This document shows, piece after piece, positions 18,820-30,100 of a stretch of 64,000 nucleotides of DNA. Position numbers and translations under genes: made by a program. Position 1 is the first letter of the stretch; each line of letters opens with the position of its first letter. The notes under the pieces were generated by a model, which searched no databases, had not been told where the DNA came from, and was given only the letters and a program-made list of their open reading frames with translations. Source of the stretch: Laceyella sediminis (GTDB taxonomy: Bacteria; Bacillota; Bacilli; Thermoactinomycetales; Thermoactinomycetaceae); assembly GCF_003003125.1 (NCBI RefSeq), contig NZ_PVTZ01000004.1:219639-283638 (forward strand), in the 5' to 3' direction.

Positions 18820-20766
18820 TTAGTTTTTCACCAGCAACCCTTTGTTCCCCACTTCTTCCTTGAGGAGGTTGGCGAAGGCGTCCACCGTCATCGCGCCTAG
18901 GTCCCCTTCACCATAACGGCGCACCGCCACAGAGCGGGATGCTTGTTCTTTCTCCCCGATCACCAAGGTGTATGGGATTTTCTCGGTTTGCGATTTTCTG
19001 ATCTTATAGCCGAGCTTCTCGTCACTATTATCAAACTCCACTCGCAATCCGGCGCCGGTCAAGGCATCCACCACTTCCTGCGCGTAAGTGTCAAACACTT
19101 TGCTTACCGTCAGCACGCGAGCTTGCACCGGTGCCAACCAAGCCGGAAATGCTCCTTTGTATTGTTCGATGAGGAAAGCGACAAAGCGCTCCATCGTTCC
19201 CACAATACCGCGGTGGAGGACAACCGGGCGGTGCATCTTGCCATCTTCGCCCATATACTCCAATTCAAAACGCATCGGCAATTGGAAGTCCAGTTGCACG
19301 GTAGACAAGGTCTCATCTTTGCCCAACGCCGTTTTGACTTGAACGTCCAATTTCGGACCATAGAAAGCAGCCTCACCTGGGGCAATCACATAGTCCAATC
19401 CCATGTCATCCATGGTCTCTTTCAACATGCCTTGCGCCAATTCCCACATCTCATCATTTTGGATGTATTTCTCCTTATCTTCCGGATCGCGGAAAGACAA
19501 GCGGTGATAGTAATCCGTGATGCCAAAATCCTTGTAGACTTGCTCGATGAGCCGCACCACTCGGGTAAATTCTTCTTTGATCTGATCCGGGCGGCAGAAG
19601 ATATGGGCATCATTCAAGGTCATCACCCGCACCCGTTGCAAACCGGCTAGGGCCCCCGACATCTCATAGCGGTGCATCATACCCAGCTCAGCAATACGGA
19701 TTGGCAGGTCGCGGTAGCTATGCAAGCGGGATTTGTACACCATCATATGGTGCGGGCAATTCATTGGCCGCAACACCAACTCTTCTTGGTCGATCTTCAT
19801 CACCGGATACATGTCTTCTTTGTAATGTTCCCAATGGCCCGAAGTTTTGTAGAGATCCACGTTGGCCAAATGGGGAGTGTACACATGCTCATAACCCAAC
19901 CGCTCTTCCAAGTCCACAATGTAACGCTCGATGATGCGGCGGATTTTGGCCCCTTTCGGCAACCAGATCGGCAAGCCTTGACCCACGTCTTTGGACAAGG
20001 TGAACAAACCCAATTCTTTGCCCAGCTTGCGGTGGTCGCGTTGTTTAGCCTCTTCCAACAGCTTCAAATGGGCATCCAGTTCTTCTTTTTTATTGAAAGC
20101 CACGGCATAGATGCGAGTCAGCATCTCCCGGTCGGAATCACCACGCCAGTATGCCCCGGAAATATTCATCAGCTTGAACGCTTTCACCTTGCCAGTAGAA
20201 GGCAGGTGTGGACCGCGGCACAAATCAACAAACTCGCCCTGACGGTAGATGGTGATCACTTCATCTTCCGGCAAGTCTTGAATCAACTCCACCTTGAAAC
20301 GATCCTCCCGATCGGCGAAAAACTTGATCGCTTCGTCGCGGGACAGCACTTCGCGCTCCAACGGCAGATTTTCCTTGATGATCTTCTTCATCTCTGCCTC
20401 AATTTTGGGCAGATCTTCCGGAGTGAAGGTATGGTCAGCAAAATCATAGTAAAACCCGTTTTCAATCACCGGACCGATCGCGAACTTGACGCCAGGATAC
20501 AGGCGGGACACCGCTTGTGCCATAACATGGGCCGCAGTGTGACGCATCACGTCAACCCCCTCAGCATCCTTTAGGGTCAACAGCTCCAAATCGCCACCCT
20601 CTTCTAATGGGCGCATCAAATCCAACACTTTTCCGTTCAGTTTGGCGGCCACCGCCTCCTTGGCCAAGCTGCGTGAAATGGACGCGGCAATTTCCTTAAA
20701 CGTGGTGCCAGCTGGGTATTCTCTCTCCGAACCATCTTTTAGCCTGATCTTCAGCTGTTCTGCCAC
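18820..20766 (-). CDS. thrS: Threonyl-tRNA synthetase
   Basis: A 648-residue class II synthetase. An N-terminal TGS domain (about 1-62), an editing domain with [11 protein letters not shown] (about 73-83) and the conserved Cys-containing region, a catalytic core with motif 2 ([13 protein letters not shown]) and motif 3 ([14 protein letters not shown]), and a C-terminal anticodon-binding domain are in order. It charges tRNA-Thr and edits mis-charged Ser. The start is GTG at 20766 behind AGAGGTG; a longer frame reaching 20895 only reads through the T-box. Expression is controlled by the T-box leader upstream. Confidence 0.96.
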   Translation of the reverse strand: MAEQLKIRLKDGSEREYPAGTTFKEIAASISRSLAKEAVAAKLNGKVLDLMRPLEEGGDLELLTLKDAEGVDVMRHTAAHVMAQAVSRLYPGVKFAIGPVIENGFYYDFADHTFTPEDLPKIEAEMKKIIKENLPLEREVLSRDEAIKFFADREDRFKVELIQDLPEDEVITIYRQGEFVDLCRGPHLPSTGKVKAFKLMNISGAYWRGDSDREMLTRIYAVAFNKKEELDAHLKLLEEAKQRDHRKLGKELGLFTLSKDVGQGLPIWLPKGAKIRRIIERYIVDLEERLGYEHVYTPHLANVDLYKTSGHWEHYKEDMYPVMKIDQEELVLRPMNCPHHMMVYKSRLHSYRDLPIRIAELGMMHRYEMSGALAGLQRVRVMTLNDAHIFCRPDQIKEEFTRVVRLIEQVYKDFGITDYYHRLSFRDPEDKEKYIQNDEMWELAQGMLKETMDDMGLDYVIAPGEAAFYGPKLDVQVKTALGKDETLSTVQLDFQLPMRFELEYMGEDGKMHRPVVLHRGIVGTMERFVAFLIEQYKGAFPAWLAPVQARVLTVSKVFDTYAQEVVDALTGAGLRVEFDNSDEKLGYKIRKSQTEKIPYTLVIGEKEQASRSVAVRRYGEGDLGAMTVDAFANLLKEEVGNKGLLVKN

Positions 20767-21080
20767 TGTTAAACACCTCTTTTTAGGTAAAATAAAAAAC
20801 GTCCCCGCCGCCTCATTAAATGAGGGACGAGAACGTTGTTCCCGTGGTTCCACCCTAATTTGATGGGTTCCCCGACTAATAGGGGCAAACGCCATCCTTG
20901 TTGGTGTATAACGTACACCCCGGCCATCATTTCATAAGTCGCCTTACTCCCTGATGGCAGCTTGGAAAGTGGTATCCGCTAAAAGTCCTATGGGCGCGCT
21001 TGCAGCCACGGCAACGCCTCTCTGGTACATAGGTTTCTTTAGGGCATGTCTTTCCGCATCGCTGTGAAAAATAAATTTGT
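20767..21080 (-). promoter_or_regulatory. T-box riboswitch leader of thrS
   Basis: The 310-base leader contains the T-box core AGGGTGGAACCACGGG (complement of 20841-20856). It is followed by a terminator stem CGTCCC/GGGACG with six T (20795-20837 region). Uncharged tRNA-Thr binding would favour the antiterminator and allow thrS transcription. Two ACC (Thr) triplets, at 21024-21026 and 21032-21034, are specifier candidates; the first is followed by A as is usual. The exact stem I fold was not computed. Confidence 0.88.
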
Positions 21081-21085
21081 TTATG

Positions 21086-21114
21086 ATTATAGTGCCCTAT
21101 CACAGCGTTGTCAA
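21086..21114 (-). promoter_or_regulatory. Consensus sigma-A promoter of thrS
   Basis: On the minus strand TTGACA (21109-21114) and TATAAT (21086-21091) are separated by exactly 17 bases, a perfect vegetative promoter. It starts only 53 bases after the end of the NRPS genes. Confidence 0.92.
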
Positions 21115-21131
21115 CCATGTTTGTTAATTTT

Positions 21132-21160
21132 GGCGGGCAAGTGATGGCACTTGCGCCGCC
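21132..21160 (-). repeat. GC-rich hairpin between the NRPS stop and thrS promoter
   Basis: GGCGGCGCAAGTG and CACTTGCCCGCC form a strong stem with a 4-base loop, 6 bases past the NRPS stop. It is not followed by a T run on the minus strand (AAAATTAAC follows), so it is not a classical terminator. It may stabilise the NRPS mRNA end or act as a weak pause site. Confidence 0.6.
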
Positions 21161-21166
21161 AGCACT

Positions 21167-24100
21167 TCACTTGATCAACACGTTGCTCCGGCAGTGGTCG
21201 ATAATCCGTTCCAAGTTCCCTTTGTAATTCGCGGCGAACCGTTCCATCGTCTCGCGGTAAAATAGGGTGCTTTGATAACGGATCAGGATGAGGAGTTCGC
21301 CATTCTCCACAAAGATGTTGAAATCCATTTTGTAAGGCCATTGGGTGAGCGGATTGATTCCCTGCCCTACGGGCATGTCAGACAAACGATACTCTTCTTT
21401 CTCCATATCCCGCACAAATTCACCTTGATAGTTGAAGTTGATCTCCGCTCTTGGTGGCAGGTGCAACGATTGTTTGAGGGCAGGGTCCGTCAAATATTGC
21501 ATGATACCGTATCCCACTCCTTTGTGGGGGACTTGGCGCAACGTTTCTTTCACATAGCAGATGGTGCGTCTCAGATCTCCTTGATCCGCTTCCAATATGA
21601 CCGGATAAATGGAGGTGAACCAACCAACTGTGCGGGTGAGATCCACACCATCGATGATTTCCTCACGTCCGTGCCCCTCCAGATCCACGGCGACCTTGCC
21701 TCCGACCCATTCCGATACCGTTTGTGCCAAAGCAGCCAGCAAGAGGTCAATCACCTCGGTTTGATAGGCACGATGCGCATGTGTAAACAACTCTTTGGTT
21801 TCCTCAGCGGGAAGGCGCATGGTGATCGTATGCAAATCTTGGAATAAATACGTTTCCACCCCGCGCTTGTCAATGGGTAATTTCGGCACCCGCTCAGCCG
21901 CCATCCGCTCCCAATATGCACGCTCTTTCAGGAAGTCCGCAGAGTTGGCATAGCGAGACAATTGATGGCTCCATTCTTTGAATGAAGTCGTTTTGGCCGG
22001 CAAAACAATTTCCTTGCCTGATAGCGCTTGTTCATAAGCACTGTCCAAATCCTCGGAGATGATCCGCCATGATACTGCATCAATGACCAAGTGATGGATG
22101 ATCAGAAGCAGATAATCCCCATCATCCGCATGAAAGACGGCAAGCTTGACCAAGGGTCCCTCTGCCAATTTGATCGAACGATGAAGGCGGTTAGCTTCTT
22201 GTTCGATGCGTTTCGCTATGTTCGCCTCCCCCGCCAAGTTAAACTCCTCCAAGGTGAAGTGCACTCCGTCGCGTCCGCGATTGAAGAGGCGAATGCGCCC
22301 CCCCTCCCGCCGGCAAACCATCCGCAACGCATCGTGATGTTCAGTGATTTTGACGAACGCCCTGCGCAAAGCGGCTGTTTTCCAACCTTCTTTCCGCTTA
22401 AGGATGATCGCCATGTTCCAATGGTCAACCGTTTCGTTCATGTCAAAAATCCAGTGCTGAATCGGAGTTAACGGGACTTCTCCGACAACAAGATCCTGTT
22501 CAGACTCCTTCTCCACCGTCCGCAACGCAGGGGCCAATTCCGCAATCGTCGGATGCTGGAAGAGATCCTTTAAACGCATTTTCAGCCCGTGCTGTGAGAG
22601 GCGGGCCGCCACCTGCATCGCTTTGATCGAATCACCGCCCAATTCAAAAAATGGATCGTGCACACCTACGCGCTCAAGATGGAGCACTTCTTGCCACACC
22701 TCAGCCAACACACACTCCACCGGGGTTCGTGGTGGCACATACTCCCGAAGCGTGCTTCCCGTTTCCGGGATGGGCAAAGCTCGCTTATCCACCTTGCCAT
22801 TGGGCGTAAGCGGAAGGTCAGCTAACTCCACAAAGTGGGTCGGCACCATGTAATCAGGCAGTTCCCGGGCTAAATGCGCCCGCAAATCTTCAATGGAGCA
22901 ATCATGAGACGTCGTGTAGTAAACACACAATTCCTGTCTCCCATCGGGCATGGCCTGCGTGAGCGCAACAGCCTCTTTCACCGCCTCATGCTGCAGCAGA
23001 CGCGCGCTGATCTCTCCCAGTTCGATGCGATATCCGCGAATCTTCACTTGATCATCGATCCGCCCCAGGAATTCCAAGCTCCCATCTGGCAACCACTTGA
23101 CCAAGTCTCCGGTCTTGTAGAGTCGCTCACCCAAGTCAAACGGGCTTTCGACGAACTTTTCCGCTGTCAGCTCCGGAAGATGCAGGTATCCCCGAGCTAG
23201 ACCAACGCCGCTGACACACAGCTCACCTGGCACTCCGATCGGTTGCAATTGATGGTGTTTGTTCAAGACGTAAACGCGGTGGTTGTCAATCGGCTTTCCG
23301 ATCAAGATCGGCTGATCCGCTTTCAGCTCACAGCTTGTCGTCACCACGGTGTTCTCAGTAGGTCCGTAATTGTTGATGACAGCATATGTTTGCGGAACCA
23401 TCCGTTGCAATCGGTCGCCGCCGACAAGCAACGTTTTCAGAGTACGGTTGGGCAATTGCATGAATTGCTCCGCCACTTGGGTCGGCAAAAAGCTGATCGT
23501 CACTCCTTGTTGCTCCATGTAGCGATTGAGAGCTTCTATTTCATAACGCAATTCCTCGTCAATGATGATGAGAGCCGCTCCCGCTACCAATGTAGGGAAA
23601 ATCTCCCAGACGGAAGCATCAAAACCAACTCCGGCATATTTGGTCATCCGATCTTCTTCCGTCACATGGAACCGACGGTTATGCCAAGTAACCAGATTCA
23701 CTAACGCTTTGTGCTCCACCATCACGCCCTTTGGTTTACCTGTTGAGCCTGATGTGTAAATCACGTACGCCAAATCATGGGGGTTATGAGACAGTGCCAG
23801 TTCCTCTCCTGCACCTCCGCCATAATCAAAGGCACCCAAGTCTAATTGCCGGACGCTCGCCAACGCGGGAACGTCGCCGTGCGTCAACACGATTTCTGCT
23901 CGGCTGTCCGCCACCATATAGCGAATGCGTTCTTCCGGATATTGCGGGTCTATGGGCAAATAAGCGGCTCCCGCTTTCAAAATGCCCCAAATGCCAATGA
24001 TCATCTCGATAGAAGGCTTCGTGAGCAAACCTACGATCTGCCCCCGAGCAACTCCCATTCTATGAAGCGCTCCGGCCACGAGATTTGCCCGCCGGTTTAA

Positions 24101-27100
24101 TTCACGGTAAGTAATCCGCTTTTGCCCATGGATCACTGCGGTTCGATCGGGAACCAGGCTCACGCGCTCGGCAAACAATTGTGTGACAGTGCGTTGATGT
24201 GGATAAGGTGCTTCCGTTCGGTTAAACTCGTACAGGACTTGCGTTTTCTCCATCTCTGTCATCAATTCCACCTGACTGACCAGCAGTTCCGGCTTCTTGG
24301 CTACCTGCTCCAAAATATGTGTAAAATGCTGTGTCATGCGGCGGATGGTCGCTTCAGAGAACAAGTGCGTGCTGTACTCGACACTTCCTTCCAACTCTTC
24401 TCCTTCTGCAATCACCCAACTGAGGTCAAATTTGGCTTTTTGCCACCCCCACTCAAATGGGTGGACTTCCAAATCCGGCAACGACAAACGGGGAGCATCC
24501 AAGTTCTGTACGGCAAAAACCGTGTCAAACAATGGATTGCGGCTCATATCCCGTCTCAGTCCCAGCTTTTCCAACAAGTCTTCCATGGGGTAGCTCTGAT
24601 GTTCCATCACATCGAGCACCCGTTCCTTCACGTGATCCACCAGCTGGCGGAACGATTGATCCTCCCGCACTTGATTGCGTATCGCCAGCGTGTTGGCAAA
24701 CATCCCGACGATCGGCTCCATCTCGGCATGCGTGCGCCCGGCCAGCGGGGTGCCAACAACGAAATCATCTTGCCCCGTATATTTGTTAAGTAATACGCAG
24801 TACGCCGCCAACAGCACCATATACAAGGTCGCACCCGTTTGGCTGGCCACCTTGCGCAAGTTCTCGGTGGCGTCAGCCCCTAAGTGAAAGGCGAATCGCT
24901 GCCCTTCAAAACGTTGCACGGGTGGACGCGGCCGGTCAGTCGGTAGCTCCAAGACGGGCAAATCCCCTGCAAACATCTCAAGCCAAAACGCCTCGTGACG
25001 GCGGCGGGCCGCTTGCGCAGATGCACTTTCCTGCCACATGGCAATGTCTTTGAATTGCACCGTGGGAGCAGGCAACGTTTCACCTTGATACAGTCGCATT
25101 AGATCTCGAATCAAGATATTGACTGATACCCCATCACCGACAATATGATGCAAGTCAAGCACCAGCACGTGTTGATCAGCATGTAACCGGATTAAGCCGA
25201 CTCGGAACAACGGTGCCTCATCCAAGGCAAACGGGCGAACGAATCGCCGGAGTTCAGCCTCGGCTTCCACTTCGTCCTGCGCTTCCATCCATTCGATCGA
25301 CAAAGGCACGTGAGCGTGAACCTTCTGCTTCAATGCCCCACCGACCAAATGGAACGAGGTGCGCAAGCTTTCATGCCTTTCTATTAACTGCTGGCACGCC
25401 CATTGCAATCGCTCCTCTTGGAGTTCGCCATGCAGGCGGAACGCTAACGGCATGTTGTACCCTGTGCCTACTCCTTCGAGTTGGCTCACCACATATAAGC
25501 GTTTTTGTGCGGATGTGACAGGGTAATATTCCTGCATTGGCGCCACTGGAATCGCTTCTTTCACATGAGCCCGACCATGGATGAATTCCGCTAACTCCTT
25601 GATCGTGGGATGCGCGAACAACTCCCGTAGTGAAAGGTCTACCCCCCACTCTTCTTGCAAGCGGGACGTCAAAGTCATTGCTTTCAACGAATGTCCACCC
25701 AAGGCAAAGAACGAATCAGTACGGCTAACGCGCTTTACCTGTAACAACTCTTGCCAGATAGCTGCCAACTTCTGCTCTGTAGGAGTGGCTGGTGGCGTGT
25801 ACGCTTCGGCTTCAGAATCCCCACTCGGTTCCGGCAGGGCCTTTTTATCCACTTTGCCATTGGCCGTCAGCGGCATCTGTTCCAATGGAACCCAATGGGA
25901 GGGAATCATGTAATCAGGCAATTCTTGCGCCAGATGTGCCCGCAACTCGGCGATGTCGCAAGCTTCTTCCAATGTGAAGTAAGCGCACAGCCTTCTTTCT
26001 CCATCGTCCCCTTCCCGTGCAAACACTACCGCTTCCCGAACCGCTGGGTGCTGCAAGAGTCTAGCAGTCACTTCTCCCGGTTCAATCCGATATCCCCTGA
26101 TTTTCACCTGCTCATCGACTCGGCCGATAAACTCGATCTGGCCATCAGCCGTCCACCGTACCAAGTCTCCGGTTTTATACATTTTTTCCCCCGCCGCAAA
26201 CGGGTTGTCGACAAACTTTTCCGCAGTCAGATCAGGACGATGCAGATAGCCGCGAGCCAAACTCTCCCCACTGACACACAACTCGCCGGGCACGCCGATC
26301 GGTTGTAACTGGCCGTCGCGATTGATGACATACACCCGATTGTTGGCAACCGGCTTGCCGATGGTTATCGCTTCGCCTGGCATTACCGGCCCGCTGGTCG
26401 TCACCACTGTATTTTCCGTCGGACCGTAATTGTTGACAACGACATAAGGGCGCGGCTCCACTTGTTGTAAACGGTCCCCACCGACCAACAATATCCTTAA
26501 GGAACGGTTTTCCAAGCGCATAAACTGTTCAGCCACCGGTGTGGGCAAAAAGCTGATCGTGATCCCATTTTCATTCATATAACGGTTTAAACCGATCACA
26601 TCATGGCGCAGCGACTCCTCAATCACATGAATGGTCGCCCCTGCGATCAAACTGGGAAAAATCTCCCAAACCGAAGCATCGAAACCAAGACCCGCGTACT
26701 TGGTTGATCTGTCTCGCTCCGTCAATCCAAATTCCCGCACATGCCAGCAGGCGAGGTTGACCAGTGAACGGTGTTCCACCATCACCCCTTTGGGTTTTCC
26801 GGTTGATCCGGAAGTATAAATCACATAGGCCAAGTCGGCAGCTTTATTGACTAGGGGCACGGATGGTACCTCTTTGCCTGATAACTGTAGTTCATCCAAC
26901 GTCAAAACCGGTGCGTCTTTGATCCGTTCCTTGATCCCCGCGTGCGTCAACGTATACGGCACTCGGCTATCCTCCAACATGTACTTGATCCGCTCCGCCG
27001 GATACTCCGGGTCGATCGGCAAAAACGCGGCCCCCGCTTTCAATACACCCAACATGGCCACAAACAGATCAAGCGATGGCGGCAACATCAATCCGATGAT

Positions 27101-30100
27101 TTGCTCCCGTTGCACGCCCCGGTCACGTAACAGCTGCGCTAATTCATTGGATCGCCGATCCAGCTCGCGGTAGGTGAGTGATTCTCCCTGACACACTACC
27201 GCCGCATGCTCTGGCGTGCGTGCAGCCTGTTCCACGAACAATTGATGAATCGGTTTATCCTGCGGGTAAGGGTGAGCCGTCTCATTGAACGTCCCTAGCA
27301 GAAGCTCTTTTTCCGCTTCGGTCACCAATCCGATGTCCCGCAAACGCATCTGTGGCCGTTCCACGATTTGCTCAATGATATGGATGAAATGACCGATCAT
27401 GCGCTGAACCGTTGCCTCTGTAAACAAATGGGTGCTATACTCAACGGTCCCTTGCACTTGCTCGCCTTCTGCCACCACCCAACTCATGTCAAATTTCGCC
27501 TGTTTCCACTCCATTTCAAGCGGCGTCCATGTCAATCCAGGCAAAACGAGTGCGGACAAGTCCATGTTTTGCACGGCAAATAGTGTGTCAAACAACGGGT
27601 TGCGGCTTAAATCGCGGGCAAGTCCCAGCTTTTCCACCAATTCTTCAAACGGGTAGTCCTGATGTTGCATCATTTTCAACACGCGTGCTTTGACTTGGGC
27701 CAAAAATTCCGCAAATGTCTGCTCAGGCTGGTGTGTGTTGCGCACAGCCAGCGTGTTGACGAACATACCGGCTACCGGTTGCATGTCTGCGTGGGAGCGG
27801 CCTGCGATGGGGGAACCGATGATAATATCTTCTTGCCCGGTGTATTTTGCCAATAGCACATGATAAGCGGCCAACAGCAACATATACAGGGTCACATTTT
27901 GCTCTTCCATCAATCGCTTGAGTTTACGCGTCAATTCCGCGTCCAGCGCAAAGGTCACATACGCCCCATCAAACTGTTGCACGGGGGGACGCGGGAAATC
28001 GGTCGGCAATGTCAACACCGGCAACTCTCCCGCCATTTCCTGCAGCCAAAACGCTTCGTGACGCTTCCACTCGGCGCGCACCGCATCACTTTGTTGCCAC
28101 ACGGCTATATCTTTATACTGCAACGGAAGCGGGGGCAGGCGCTCCCCTTCGTAGAGCCGCACCAAGTCTTGGAACAAAAGATTCATCGTCACCCCATCGG
28201 CGATCATATGGTGCAGATCCATCACCAGCACAGCCCGCTCCGGTGCAAGGCTGATCAGCCCTACTCGAAACAGCGGTGCCTGATCCAAAACAAACGGCCG
28301 GACGAACGCACGCAACTGATCCCACATTTCCTCCTCAGACCCTGCCGTCATCTTTTGGATCGCAAATGAAACGTCCTGATGCACTTTTTGTTTTAGTTCT
28401 CCCTCCACCAGATGGAAGGAAGTGCGCAAACTCTCATGCCGGGCGATTAACTGGCCGAAAGCCCGCTCAAGCCGCTCCACTTCAATACGCCCCTGCAAAT
28501 CGAAAGCCATGGGCATATTGTAGCTGACACCCGATCCCTCCAGCTGGCTGACCACATACAACCGCTTTTGTTGGGAAGATGCGGGGTACCACTCCTGCGC
28601 GGGTGCCGGTTTGATCACCAGCTGTTCTGATTCCCGGCTTGCCTGCACATAGCTTGCCAGATTTCTTACCGTCGGCCGCGCAAACACTTCTTGGAGCGGC
28701 AAATCGACACGAAGTCGCTTATGCACTTGTGAAGCCAAAATCATCGCTTTCAGCGAGTGCCCGCCCAATTGGAAGAAGTTTGCCGTCACACTGACCCGCT
28801 CCAGATTCAACACCTCTTGGAAAATCTCCGCCAAGCTGGCTTCCAGCTCATTCGCTGGGCGGACATAATCGGCTTCAGTCCGCAAGCTGTGCGTGGGCTT
28901 GGGCAAGGAACGCTTATCGACTTTCCCATTGAACGTAAGTGGTAAATCAGCGATCTCCACAAAATAATCTGGCACCATGTATTCCGGCAATCCAGCCTGC
29001 ACATGCTGGCGCAATTCGGACATTTCGCATGGCTCTCCCAACATGACATAGGCACATAAGTATGAGTGCCCGTGCTCATCTTTGTCTGCGATTACAACGA
29101 CTTTTTCTACTGCGGGATGCTCAAACAGTTTGACTTCGATTTCACCGAGCTCAATACGGTGGCCGCGTATTTTCACCTGGCCATCCATCCGATCGATATA
29201 CTCTATGTTGCCGTCGGGCAACCACCGCACCAAATCCCCGGTACGGTACATGGTTCTGCCCGGTTCAAAGGGGTCAGGCACAAACCTTTCCGCGGTAAGC
29301 TCCGGCCGGTTGAGATACCCCAAAGCCACTCCGTCTCCGCTGACGCACAATTCACCGGGCACGCCAATCGGTTGCAACTGATTGGATTTGTTCACCACAT
29401 AAAGTTTGGTCGCATTGACAGGCTTACCGATGGGAACCGTTTGCTGCTCCAGCCAGTATGGTTCACACCGATACATGGTCGCATACACCGTGCCCTCAGT
29501 GGGGCCGTAGGCATTGACAAGGCGATCATTGCCCAACACCGCCAACGCTTTGCGCACATGCTTAAGCGAGGCTTTTTCCCCACCAAATATCAGCTTCCGC
29601 AAATCAGCGAGGGCGGAGACGTTTAGATCGACGATGGTGTTGAACAATGCCGTCGTCATAAAGCAGATGGTGATTTTCTCTTCTCGAATCAAGGCCGTTA
29701 TTTGATTCAAATCAAGCAAAACCTCTTTGGGCGCCAACACCAATTTTGCGCCGTGAAGCAAGGCTCCGAATATATCAAACACGGACCCGTCAAACGTGAA
29801 GTTGGCTAGCTGTAGCATCGCATCTTCAGCGGTGATGTCTACATCCCCCGTCTGAACGATCGTGCGTACAACGTTGTAATGGCATGAGATGCTCCCTTTG
29901 GGCGTCCCGGTAGAACCTGATGTGTAGATCACATAGATCATGTCCTCCGGCCCGCTCATAAGCGGGAGGTTGTCCCCCTCTTCCCCGGCCCAGACTTTTT
30001 CGTCAAGGATAACAACATCTCCCATGAAAGTGGGCGGCAAACATAGATGCGGCTGTTTCACAATCAAGGAAATATGGCCGTCATCCAGCATGAATTGGAT

